From Georgenia subflava (GTDB lineage: Bacteria; Actinomycetota; Actinomycetes; Actinomycetales; Actinomycetaceae), in the NCBI RefSeq assembly GCF_009193155.1, contig NZ_VUKD01000001.1:1302001-1366000 (forward strand): a stretch of DNA of 64,000 nt. The letters run 5' to 3'. The translations under genes were made by a program, and so were the position numbers. A model generated the notes under the pieces. The model searched no databases and had not been told where the DNA came from. It was given only the letters and a program-made list of their open reading frames with translations. Position 1 is the stretch's first letter, and each line of letters opens with the position of its first letter. Shown piece by piece: positions 57,069-64,000 of the stretch.

Positions 57069-58036
57069 GGCCGAACCTCATCGTCCTCGACGACTGGGAG
57101 GGCCGCCTCGCGCGGTCCGAGGGCATCGCCCGCATGCGGGAGCTGGCCGACGTGCGGGTGCTGGACCGCCCGCTGGCCGAGGTCCCCGACGGCGAGCTCG
57201 CAGGCGTCGACGTCGTCATGGCCGTGCGCGAGCGCACCCGCTTCGACCCGGCGACGTTCGACCGGCTGCCCGCCCTCAAGCTCGTCCTGCAGTCCGGCGG
57301 GCACGCCTACCACCTCGACGCGGGGGCCGCCCGGACCCGGGGGATCGTCGTCACCCTCGGCCGGCGCGGCGCCGGTCCGCGCGCCGCCGTGCCGGAGCTG
57401 ACCTTCGCCCTCATGATCGGGGCGCTGCGCGGCTTCCCGACGGCGGTGCGCACGATGGACGCGGGCGGGTGGCCGGCCATGACCGGCCGCACCCTCGCCG
57501 GGCGCCGCCTCGGCATCCTCGGCACGGGGCGGCACGGCGCACGGGTGGCCAAGCTCGCCGAGGCGTTCGGCATGGAGGTCGTCGCCTGGGCGCGGCCCGG
57601 CTCCTCGGGTGCGGACCCGACGATCCCGCGACTGCCGCTGGCGGAGCTTCTCGGCACGAGCGACGTGGTGAGCATCCACCTGCGGCTGTCCGAGGAGGTC
57701 CGCGGCCTGCTTGACGCGCGGGCGCTCGCCCAGGTCAAGCCCGGTGCCGTGCTCGTCAACACCTCGCGCGGAGCGATCCTCGACGAGGCGGCCCTGGTCG
57801 ACGCGCTGCGGGACGGCCCCCTCGCGGCGGCCGGCCTGGACGTGTTCGACGGCGAGCCGCTGGCCGCCGACTCGCCGCTGCGTGGCCTGCCCAACGCGCT
57901 GCTCACCCCGCACATCGGCTGGACGGTCGAGGAGGTGCTCGACGAGTTCGCCGCCATCGCGGCGGACCAGCTCGCCGCCTACCTCGCCGGGTCGCTCGAC
58001 CCCTCCGAGCTGCTGCCGGAGGCCGCGCCGCTGTGA
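57065..58036 (+). CDS. D-2-hydroxyacid dehydrogenase family protein
   Basis: A 323-residue NAD-dependent dehydrogenase of the D-isomer-specific 2-hydroxyacid family. The Rossmann motif is GILGTGRHGARVAKLAEAFG, the catalytic arginine is in VNTSRGAILDEAAL, the glutamate follows in the GLDVFDGEPL segment and the histidine is in LTPHIGWTVEE. It has the common catalytic-domain / NAD-domain / catalytic-tail layout. GTG overlaps the stop of the flavoprotein gene (GTGA). It presumably reduces or oxidises a 2-hydroxy/2-oxo acid made in the pathway; glyoxylate-like and phosphoglycerate-like substrates remain possible. Confidence 0.9.
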   Translation: MRPNLIVLDDWEGRLARSEGIARMRELADVRVLDRPLAEVPDGELAGVDVVMAVRERTRFDPATFDRLPALKLVLQSGGHAYHLDAGAARTRGIVVTLGRRGAGPRAAVPELTFALMIGALRGFPTAVRTMDAGGWPAMTGRTLAGRRLGILGTGRHGARVAKLAEAFGMEVVAWARPGSSGADPTIPRLPLAELLGTSDVVSIHLRLSEEVRGLLDARALAQVKPGAVLVNTSRGAILDEAALVDALRDGPLAAAGLDVFDGEPLAADSPLRGLPNALLTPHIGWTVEEVLDEFAAIAADQLAAYLAGSLDPSELLPEAAPL

Positions 58037-58584
58037 CGTCGGGCGCGGAGGGCCCCGGCCGGGGCGGGCGGGCGCGACGCGTCGCCGGGGTCGTCCGGGT
58101 GCTCGTGGGTGCGTCCGCCGGTGCCGCGCTCCTGTCGGTCCTCGGCGTCCCGGCGGGCGTGCTCCTCGGGTCCGTCCTCGGGGCGGCCCTGGCCAACCGG
58201 GCGGTGCCCGGCCTCTCCGTCGTGCAGATGCCCCGGGGGGTGCGGGTCGTCGGCTTCGTCCTCCTCGGCTGCGTGACCGGCGTCCAGCTCGAGCCGGCGG
58301 CGCTCGCGACCCTCGGGCACGTCATCGGCCCGCTGCTCGGCGCCGTCGCCGTCCTGCTCTGCCTCAACATCGTGCTCGCCCTCGTCCTCGTCCGCCGCTA
58401 CGACGTCGACCCCATGACGGCGGTGCTCGCCACGGCGCCCGGCGGGGTGAGCGAGATCGTCGGGGTCGCCATGGACCGCGGGGCGCGCATCTCCCTCGTC
58501 CTGGCCGTCCACTCGGTGCGGGTCCTCGTCATCGTGCTGATCGCGCTGCCGCTCCTGCTCGCCTACCTGTCCGCGTCGTCGTGA
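58033..58584 (+). CDS. AbrB-type membrane protein, half 1
   Basis: A 183-residue membrane protein with about five helices. It corresponds to half of the AbrB (AmoA-like, PF05145) family, whose usual members are about 350 residues made of two similar halves. The typical end-of-half motif ATAPGGVSEIVGVAMDRGA is present. It overlaps the hydroxyacid dehydrogenase gene (GTGA) and the next gene, which encodes the other half. The family is poorly characterised and often found next to TcuA/TTT genes; a small-molecule transport or regulatory role is only a guess. Confidence 0.82.
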   Translation: MTSGAEGPGRGGRARRVAGVVRVLVGASAGAALLSVLGVPAGVLLGSVLGAALANRAVPGLSVVQMPRGVRVVGFVLLGCVTGVQLEPAALATLGHVIGPLLGAVAVLLCLNIVLALVLVRRYDVDPMTAVLATAPGGVSEIVGVAMDRGARISLVLAVHSVRVLVIVLIALPLLLAYLSASS

Positions 58585-59105
58585 ACTGGCTGGAGGTCCT
58601 CGCCGTCCTCGGCGGCGGCACAGTGTGCGCGCTGCTCTTCCGGCGGGTCCGGATACCGATGTGGCCGATCACGGGAGGGCTCGTCGGTGGCGCGGCGGTG
58701 CACCTGGTCATCGGCGGCACGACCGTCATGCCGGCGTTCGTCTCGCCGGCCGCCCAGGTGATGGTGGGGGCGGCGATCGGAGCGACGATCGGCCCAGCCA
58801 TCTTCCGCGACTTCGCGAAGTTCCTCACCCCGGGCACGCTCGCCGTCGTGCTCGTCGTCGGGGCCGGGGTGGCGCTGGGCTTCGGCCTCGCCGCCACCGG
58901 CCTGCTGCCGGTGGGCGAGGCGGTGCTCGGGATGGTGCCGGGCGGCGTCGGAGAGATGGTCGCCGCCGCGATCTCCTTGGACATGGACGCCGCGGTCGTG
59001 GCGGGCATGCACCTCGTCCGCCTGCTCGTCGTGCTCTGGACGATGCCGTTGCTCATCAGGTTCGCCGGCCGGCTCGGAGGGCCGAGAACCTCCGACCCGG
59101 GCTGA
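58581..59105 (+). CDS. AbrB-type membrane protein, half 2
   Basis: A 174-residue membrane protein with about five helices, the second AbrB-type half. It begins with WLEVLAVLGGGTVCALLFRRVRIP and has the parallel motif MVPGGVGEMVAAAISLDMDA. The GTG start overlaps the stop of half 1 by 4 nt, so the two probably assemble as a heterodimer equivalent to the single-chain protein. It ends the seven-kilobase plus-strand part of the carboxylate island, 68 bp before palindrome B. Confidence 0.82.
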   Translation: MNWLEVLAVLGGGTVCALLFRRVRIPMWPITGGLVGGAAVHLVIGGTTVMPAFVSPAAQVMVGAAIGATIGPAIFRDFAKFLTPGTLAVVLVVGAGVALGFGLAATGLLPVGEAVLGMVPGGVGEMVAAAISLDMDAAVVAGMHLVRLLVVLWTMPLLIRFAGRLGGPRTSDPG

Positions 59106-59172
59106 GCTATTCCGCGTTGGTCGCGTCGAGCCGGGGACGCCGGAGCGTCCGCCCACGGCCTAGGTGCGGCCG

Positions 59173-59215
59173 TCGGTGAGGATTCGATGCGGTTGGCGCA
59201 TCGAATCCTCACCGA
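59173..59215. terminator. Long palindrome B, terminator candidate
   Basis: TCGGTGAGGATTCGATGCG and its exact complement form a 19-bp perfect stem with a GTTGG loop. It is the near-identical partner of palindrome A at 43522-43574. It lies after the AbrB operon and before the PadR gene. Confidence 0.78.
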
Positions 59216-59295
59216 TCCGCCGGGAAGGCAACGGGGAGGACCGGTACGCCGAGATCGGCGCACTTCGCGCCGGCACAGGTGACGGTGTATGTCCC

Positions 59296-59324
59296 TTGTC
59301 AACGACGGCTCCAACTACTACCTT
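59296..59324 (+). promoter_or_regulatory. Sigma-70-type promoter of the padR gene
   Basis: TTGTCA and TACCTT are separated by exactly 17 nt. Transcription would start near 59331, 22 nt before the ATG, leaving room for the GAGGAG ribosome site. The partly repeated CTTGTCA elements here may be the PadR operator. Confidence 0.6.
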
Positions 59325-59352
59325 GTCACGCATGGTACCTGGTGAGGAGAGC

Positions 59353-59682
59353 ATGCGCTCGAACCTCCGGCGCGGAGCGCTCGAGTACTGCGTGCTCGCC
59401 CTGCTGCGTTCGGGGCGGTGGTACGGCCTCGACATCGCCCGGGTGCTTACCCGGGACGGGGTCCTCATGAGTGGCGAGGGCACGCTCTATCCCCTGCTCG
59501 CGCGACTGCGGAAGGCCGGGCTGGTCGAGACCAGCTGGGAGGAGTCCGCCGCCGGCCCGCCCCGTCGCTACTACTCCCTCACCGAGGACGGCGAGCGCGC
59601 GCTCGCCGCCTTCACCCGAGCCTGGCACCCCTTCCGGGACGCGGTCGACGCGGCCCTCGAGCAGAGAGCAGACCTGTCATGA
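59353..59682 (+). CDS. PadR-family transcriptional regulator
   Basis: A 109-residue winged-helix repressor of the PadR family. LRRGALEYCVLALLRSGRWYGLDIARVL is the characteristic N-terminus, SGEGTLYPLLARLRKAGLVET the recognition helix, and RRYYSLTEDGERAL the wing. It is the short PadR-s2 type. The ATG follows GAGGAG by 3 nt. Its stop overlaps the start of a HAAS-like membrane protein gene, the standard PadR-partner pairing in which PadR represses the pair. A clear promoter lies upstream. Confidence 0.93.
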   Translation: MRSNLRRGALEYCVLALLRSGRWYGLDIARVLTRDGVLMSGEGTLYPLLARLRKAGLVETSWEESAAGPPRRYYSLTEDGERALAAFTRAWHPFRDAVDAALEQRADLS

Positions 59683-60464
59683 ATGCCATGCGTGAGCGCA
59701 TCGCCGCCTACCTCGACGACCTCGGGCGCATGCTCGAGCCGGCGGAACCTGTTCTGCGCAGTGACGTCCTGGGCGGGGTCCGCGAGCACATCGACGCCGC
59801 ACTGGCCGACGGCCCGCAGCCACCGACGGACCGCGAGGTCGACCGCGTCCTGGTCGAGCTCGGTCCACCCGAGCAGGTTGCCGCCGAGGCGCTCGCCCAC
59901 GACCGGCCGGCGCCGCAGCGACCATCGGGCCTTGACCGGGCGTGGGTGCCCTCTACCGTCGGGCTTCTCCTGCTGATCACCGCGGGGCTCTATCTGGTGG
60001 TCATAGGCGCGATGGCCGGCTTCCTGGCCGCGGAGACCGCGCCCGTCGTGCAGGCCGACGCCGGTGACGGGTTCGATGGGTCTCGGACGCAGGAAGCCGG
60101 GACCGCCCTATTGCCGGCAAGCTACGACATGGTCTGGTCGGCCCTCGCGCCGATCCCGTTGGTCGCGCTGCCGTGGTTGCTCACCGTGGTGCTCCTGACC
60201 GGTTCGTCGCTGTGGTCCATCCGCCAGAAGTGGCTCGGCGCACTGCTCTTGCCGGCGCTGGTGCTGGTCTGCGGGCTGCTGATCGTCACGACCGTGCTCG
60301 TTCCCGTCGGCGCGCTGCGGGGGGTGCTAGTCCTCGGCGTCTTCGTTGCGGTCGTAGCCAGCACAATTTGGGCTGTCGCACGGCTCTGGCGGACCGGGGC
60401 GCAGCAGGCGAGACGAGTGGTGTCCGCGGGCGCTCGCGCCGACCGGCTGTCGATCAGTCCGTAG
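59679..60464 (+). CDS. HAAS/DUF1700-like membrane protein, PadR partner
   Basis: A 261-residue protein. The N-terminal about 75 residues are helical and match the HAAS (DUF1700-like) domain: YLDDLGRMLEPAEP, then VLGGVREHIDAALADG and VDRVLVELGPPEQVAAEAL. Four membrane helices follow (about 93-240). Proteins with this plan are encoded directly after padR genes across Gram-positive bacteria and are thought to respond to envelope stress, though no reaction is known. The ATG overlaps the padR stop by 4 nt. Confidence 0.85.
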   Translation: MNAMRERIAAYLDDLGRMLEPAEPVLRSDVLGGVREHIDAALADGPQPPTDREVDRVLVELGPPEQVAAEALAHDRPAPQRPSGLDRAWVPSTVGLLLLITAGLYLVVIGAMAGFLAAETAPVVQADAGDGFDGSRTQEAGTALLPASYDMVWSALAPIPLVALPWLLTVVLLTGSSLWSIRQKWLGALLLPALVLVCGLLIVTTVLVPVGALRGVLVLGVFVAVVASTIWAVARLWRTGAQQARRVVSAGARADRLSISP

Positions 60465-60616
60465 TCAGTGGCAGAGGGCCTTCGGCTACCTCGACCAGTG
60501 CTCGGCGACGACGGTTTCTGCGGCCGTGGCCGAGCCGCCAGAGGGCAGGCCGGCAGCCTCGCTCCCCGACGGCGTCGTGCTCGGGAGTGTCCGTGCCCCG
60601 TGTAAGGATTGGCGCC

Positions 60617-62242
60617 ATGACGGACCCCTCGGTCGCGGCACCGCCGGCAGGCGAGACCACACCTGGCGGCTACGGACCCTTCGCCTACCTCAGCACGCCC
60701 AACGCGCAACTGTACCGTCGCGTCATGCGTGCGCTCATGGCGCAGAAGGAACGGTTCACGGTGCATGTACGTCCGGAGCAGGTCTCCGCCGCCCTCGACG
60801 CCGACGGCGGAGAACCGGTCGAGGAGGGCGTGGTCGCCGAGGCGCTGGAGCGACTGTCGCAGCCCAGCTGGGGGAATCTGCTCGCCTTCCCGGACTCGAG
60901 CAGGGTCACGGCACTGGAGGACTTCTACCGACGACGGATGCTCTACCAGATGTCCCGCCCGGGCGAGGCCGCCGAGCGGGCGCTGGCGCAGTACGACGCC
61001 GCACTCGGCACCCGCGGCGCGCTGCAGTCCGTGGCGCTGGAAGACATCGTGGTCCTGCTCACCAACCTTCGAGACACCGCCGCAGTACACGCTGGAGGTG
61101 CGGCGGTGGACGCAGCCCTGGTCCACCAGACCCTGCGCAGCCTTCGCGAGCGCTTCGTCGAGCTGGCCGAGAACGCCGTGGCGTTCATGGGGTCGATGCA
61201 GCGCACCATCGACCTCCACGATGCTGACGTCGAGGCGTTCCTGGCGTACAAGGAGCAGCTCATCGAGTACCTGGAGCAGTTCATCCACGACCTGCTCACG
61301 CGCGGGGCCTCGATCGCGGAACTGCTCGGGAGCATCCCGGCGGACGGCGTGCGGTTCCTCGCGGCCACCGCCGCCGAGCGGGAGGCCGTCGACGCAGCCC
61401 CCGGCGAGGCCGACACCGCCCGGACGAAGGTGTGGGAGACCTGGTTGACGCAGTGGTCGGGCCTGACCGACTGGTTCGTCAGCACGCCCGCGCGGGAGAG
61501 CGAGTCCAAGCTGCTGCGGGCCCGGGCGCGGGCGGCCATCCCGGCACTGCTCGCCGTGGTGCGGGCGCTGCACGAGAAGGCCGGTGGCCGCACCGACCGG
61601 ACCCAGGACTTCCTCACCCTGGCGAAGTGGTTCGCCGCACTTCCTGACGATGCTGATCGGCACCGGTTGTGGCGCTCGGCGTTCGCGCTGGAACCGGTGC
61701 GCCACCTCAGCATCACCGCTGCCACCGAAGATGCGTGGGCCTCCGCGGAGCTGGGGAACACGACGCCGTGGGCCGAGGCGCCACCGCTGGAGATCAGCCC
61801 GCAGCTGCGCCGGAGCGGGTCGTACGAGCGCCGAGGCAAGGCGGTGCGGGTCGCGGACCGCACCGAGGGGAAACGGTTGCTGGTCGAGCGCGCCCGGCAC
61901 GAGGCGGAACAGACCGCGGCGGCACGTCGCCGCATCCTCACCGACGGACCCAGACCGCTCTCCGCCTTCGGCGAGCTGGAGCCGGCGGCCTTCCGACTGT
62001 TCCTCGGACTCCTGGGTGATGCGCTCGCGGCCATGGGGCCGCAGGCAACCACCGCGCAGGTCCACACGTCCGACGGTGAGCTCACCGTCACCCTCACCCG
62101 GATCCCGGGCGCAGGGACCATGGTCATCACCACGCCCGAGGGAGCACTGACCGGGCCCGACCATCTTGTCGACATCGCCTCCGCGGTCGACATCCCGGAG
62201 CCGAGCCCCGTGCAGGAGCAGCCCGTGGAGGCGTACGCGTGA
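60617..62242 (+). CDS. jetA: Wadjet type III JetA-like protein (DUF2397/TIGR02677)
   Basis: A 541-residue protein of the TIGR02677/DUF2397 family, the kleisin-like component of type III Wadjet systems, which recognise and cleave plasmid DNA with an SMC motor. The N-terminus has the family block FAYLSTPNAQLYRRVMRALMA and ERFTVHVRPEQVSAAL. A long helical middle (QRTIDLHDADVEAFLAYKEQL) and a C-terminal winged-helix-like part follow. The ATG at 60617 has an AAGGAT box 7 nt upstream. It is followed with a 4-nt overlap by the DUF2398 gene and then the SMC gene. Confidence 0.88.
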   Translation: MTDPSVAAPPAGETTPGGYGPFAYLSTPNAQLYRRVMRALMAQKERFTVHVRPEQVSAALDADGGEPVEEGVVAEALERLSQPSWGNLLAFPDSSRVTALEDFYRRRMLYQMSRPGEAAERALAQYDAALGTRGALQSVALEDIVVLLTNLRDTAAVHAGGAAVDAALVHQTLRSLRERFVELAENAVAFMGSMQRTIDLHDADVEAFLAYKEQLIEYLEQFIHDLLTRGASIAELLGSIPADGVRFLAATAAEREAVDAAPGEADTARTKVWETWLTQWSGLTDWFVSTPARESESKLLRARARAAIPALLAVVRALHEKAGGRTDRTQDFLTLAKWFAALPDDADRHRLWRSAFALEPVRHLSITAATEDAWASAELGNTTPWAEAPPLEISPQLRRSGSYERRGKAVRVADRTEGKRLLVERARHEAEQTAAARRRILTDGPRPLSAFGELEPAAFRLFLGLLGDALAAMGPQATTAQVHTSDGELTVTLTRIPGAGTMVITTPEGALTGPDHLVDIASAVDIPEPSPVQEQPVEAYA

Positions 62243-63486
62243 GCCCGGTCGACCTCGCTCCGAGCATCTCGGGGGCGCTGGAGGCCCGGGAGGCGGAGGG
62301 CCGCACCCGGGTGCTGCGGGCGCTGCTCGTGCGACCCCTCCTGCGGGCGCAGACGGACGGCGAGCTGTTCCGGCTGGCCCGGCGCCACGCCGAGGCACTG
62401 CGTGGGTGGTTCGACCGGGAGACGGGCTGGCGGCTCGTCGTCGAGTCGCAGACCGTCCGTCTGCTGACCTCCTACGTCCCCCACGGCACTACGGCGACCG
62501 CCGTCGCCGAGCGGCACCCGGCCCGCGGTCGCAAGGGCGACCCGCCGTTCACCCGGCGACGCTACGTCCTGCTCTGCCTGGCGCTGGCCGTGCTGGAGCG
62601 CTCCGACCCGCAGATCTCCCTCGGCCGGCTGGCCGAGGACGTCGTTCTCGCCGCCCGCCAGCCCGGCCTGGACGGTGTGGCATTCACCCTGAGCGGGCGC
62701 GAGGAGCGTTCCGACCTCGTCGCGGCGATCCGGCTGCTGCTCGGCTACGGCGTGCTGGTCCGGGTGGCGGGCGATGAGGAGTCGTACGTCTCCGCCGACG
62801 GCGACGCGCTGTACGACGTCGACCGGCGGGTGCTGGCCGCGATACTGTCGACCAGCCACGGGCCCGGTCTCGTCGGTGCCGCGCTCGGCCCTGCTCCGAC
62901 GATCGACCGGATCGAGGCGACCCTGCACGAGCCGCCACCGACGTACACCGACGAAGAGTCCACGAGGCGCCTGCGCCATGCCGTGTCTCGCCGGCTGCTG
63001 TGCGATCCGGTCGTCTACTACGACGAGCTGCCCGACGACGAGCGCAACTACCTCGTCGGGCAGCGAGTCCAGCTGACCCGGCGCCTGGCCGAGGCCACCG
63101 GGATGGTGGCAGAGCTGCGGGCCGAGGGCATCGCTCTCGTCGACCCCGACGACCAGCTCACCGACACGCGGATGCCGGAGCAGGGCACCGACGGTCATGC
63201 CACACTGCTGCTCGCTGAACAGCTGGCGGACTCCGGCCCGGCGGACGTCGCGTCCTTGCGGCGGCAGGTGACGCGGCTCGCCAAGGACAATGCGGCCTAC
63301 TGGCGCAGGACGAGCCAGGAGCCGGGGGCGGAGAACGCGATCGTCGCGGGCGCGCTCGACCGTCTCGTCGGTCTCGGCCTGGTGCGGGTGACCGGCGAGG
63401 GGCCGGACGCCGTCGTCCACCCGCTGCCGGCACTTCGACGGTTCGCCGTGGCCGCCCCGACCATCACGAGCAGGGGAGCCCGATGA
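62239..63486 (+). CDS. jetB: Wadjet type III JetB-like protein (DUF2398/TIGR02678)
   Basis: A 415-residue protein of the TIGR02678/DUF2398 family, the MukE/KITE-like accessory subunit of type III Wadjet. It has tandem winged-helix character: RRYVLLCLALAVLERSDPQISLGRLAEDV, then a segment ending LLLGYGVLVRVAGDE, and a C-terminal GALDRLVGLGLVRVTGEG. VSRRLLCDPVVYYDELPDDERNYL is a typical family stretch. GTG overlaps the jetA stop and its stop overlaps the SMC gene start, so the three subunits are made together. Confidence 0.88.
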   Translation: MSPVDLAPSISGALEAREAEGRTRVLRALLVRPLLRAQTDGELFRLARRHAEALRGWFDRETGWRLVVESQTVRLLTSYVPHGTTATAVAERHPARGRKGDPPFTRRRYVLLCLALAVLERSDPQISLGRLAEDVVLAARQPGLDGVAFTLSGREERSDLVAAIRLLLGYGVLVRVAGDEESYVSADGDALYDVDRRVLAAILSTSHGPGLVGAALGPAPTIDRIEATLHEPPPTYTDEESTRRLRHAVSRRLLCDPVVYYDELPDDERNYLVGQRVQLTRRLAEATGMVAELRAEGIALVDPDDQLTDTRMPEQGTDGHATLLLAEQLADSGPADVASLRRQVTRLAKDNAAYWRRTSQEPGAENAIVAGALDRLVGLGLVRVTGEGPDAVVHPLPALRRFAVAAPTITSRGAR

Positions 63487-64000
63487 GCAGCCTCGACGAC
63501 GTCCGTGAGCGAACCCACGGTTACCGTGCGGAGCCCGACGGCGACCTGCCACGCCCCACCAGCGAGCGCTGGCAGCCTCTGCGGCTCGGCCTGGTGGACC
63601 TCTTCTACTACGACGACGAGCAGTTCTGGTTTCATGACGGGCGCCTGCTGCTGCGGGGCAACAACGGGACCGGGAAGTCCAAGGTGCTAGCCCTCACGCT
63701 GCCGTTCCTGCTCGACGGCTCGATCGCCCCGCGGCGCGTGGAGCCGGACGCCGACCCCAAGAAGCGGATGGAGTGGAACCTCCTGCTGGGCGGTGCCCAC
63801 CAGAGCTCGGAGCGCACCGGCTACTCCTGGGCGGAGTTCGGACGCGTGGACGCCGATGGTACTGAGCACTTCACCACGCTCGGTATCGGCGTCAAGGCCG
63901 CCGCCGGGCGCGGCATTGTCAAGACGTGGTACTTCACGTCCGCCCGCCGGATTGGCGACCTGCGTCTGCTTGACGGCAACCGGACGGTGCTGAGCCAGGA
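63483..64000 (+). CDS. jetC: Wadjet type III JetC-like SMC ATPase (5' end only)
   Basis: The first 172 codons of an SMC/MukB-like ATPase (TIGR02680 family), cut by the window edge. The Walker A motif is GNNGTGKS (G59 to S66), preceded by the LGLVDLFYYDDEQFWF strand region that forms the ATPase head. This would be the DNA-extruding motor of the Wadjet complex; the full protein should exceed 1200 residues with long coiled coils. The ATG overlaps the jetB stop. A JetD-like nuclease subunit gene (DUF2399) is expected to the right, outside the window. Confidence 0.87.
   Translation, partial: MSSLDDVRERTHGYRAEPDGDLPRPTSERWQPLRLGLVDLFYYDDEQFWFHDGRLLLRGNNGTGKSKVLALTLPFLLDGSIAPRRVEPDADPKKRMEWNLLLGGAHQSSERTGYSWAEFGRVDADGTEHFTTLGIGVKAAAGRGIVKTWYFTSARRIGDLRLLDGNRTVLSQ

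Noticed and set aside
43522-59215. Integrative element bounded by att sites
   Set aside because: The flanking palindromes are hairpins, not direct att repeats. No integrase, excisionase, transposase or tRNA target is present, and GC content and codon use match the flanks.
1-64000. tRNA, rRNA or insertion sequences
   Set aside because: No GTTCRANNC-type T-arm with a matching acceptor stem, no rRNA-like stretch and no transposase-like frame was found on reading through.

Overview
The window is chromosomal DNA of a high-GC Gram-positive bacterium. Long overlapping reading frames, many GTG starts, 4-nt ATGA/GTGA gene overlaps, a CsoR copper switch, a C50-type carotenoid operon and many apparently leaderless promoters (a NANNNT box 6-8 nt before the start codon) point to an actinomycete, most likely order Micrococcales. 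The genus cannot be fixed from sequence alone. I saw no rRNA, tRNA, CRISPR array, transposase or integrase.

Layout. 0-4 kb: LuxR-type regulator, CopC-like protein, and an operon of a DUF2079 membrane protein with two CrcB fluoride-channel subunits. 4-8.4 kb: a two-component system flanked on both sides by genes for membrane-anchored DUF4352 proteins. 8.4-12.8 kb: a 905-residue kinase-like/LPG-synthase-type membrane protein, a CPBP protease-like protein and a HAD phosphatase. 12.9-17.2 kb: a second two-component system, an NAD-dependent epimerase/DUF2867 protein and a TspO-like membrane protein. 17.2-24.4 kb: a MarR regulator divergent from a tightly overlapping C50 carotenoid operon (crtE-B-I-Ye-Yf-Eb plus a membrane protein and a glycosyltransferase). 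24.4-27.6 kb: pyrimidine-dimer glycosylase, DUF6069 protein, methyltransferase, and a tandem glycine riboswitch ahead of an EamA transporter. 27.9-31.3 kb: csoR-copZ-copA copper efflux operon. 31.4-37.7 kb: an unrecognised protein, exopolyphosphatase, DedA protein, aminoglycoside-phosphotransferase-like kinase and purB.

37.8-41.6 kb holds the most striking locus. A secreted 1095-residue protein carries thrombospondin-type-3 calcium repeats, a VWA domain and a C-terminal PD-(D/E)XK nuclease-like module. It is followed, with a 4-nt overlap, by a small cytosolic gene. I read this as a polymorphic toxin with its immunity gene. A histidine phosphatase and a stand-alone LigD-type polymerase follow.

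43.6-59.1 kb is a catabolic island for a tricarboxylate-like acid: two flavin-dependent dehydrogenases of the TcuA type, an MFS permease, a PrpF-family isomerase, a tripartite tricarboxylate transporter with fused TctA-TctB, an isopropylmalate/tartrate-type dehydrogenase, a hydroxyacid dehydrogenase, a UspA protein, split AbrB-type membrane proteins, and LysR and GntR regulators. A repeated TGCA/ATGCAAC motif lies in front of at least four of its transcription units. The island is bracketed by two near-identical GC-rich palindromes. From 59.3 kb a PadR/HAAS-type pair precedes the start of a type III Wadjet (jetABC...) anti-plasmid operon, whose SMC gene runs off the right edge.
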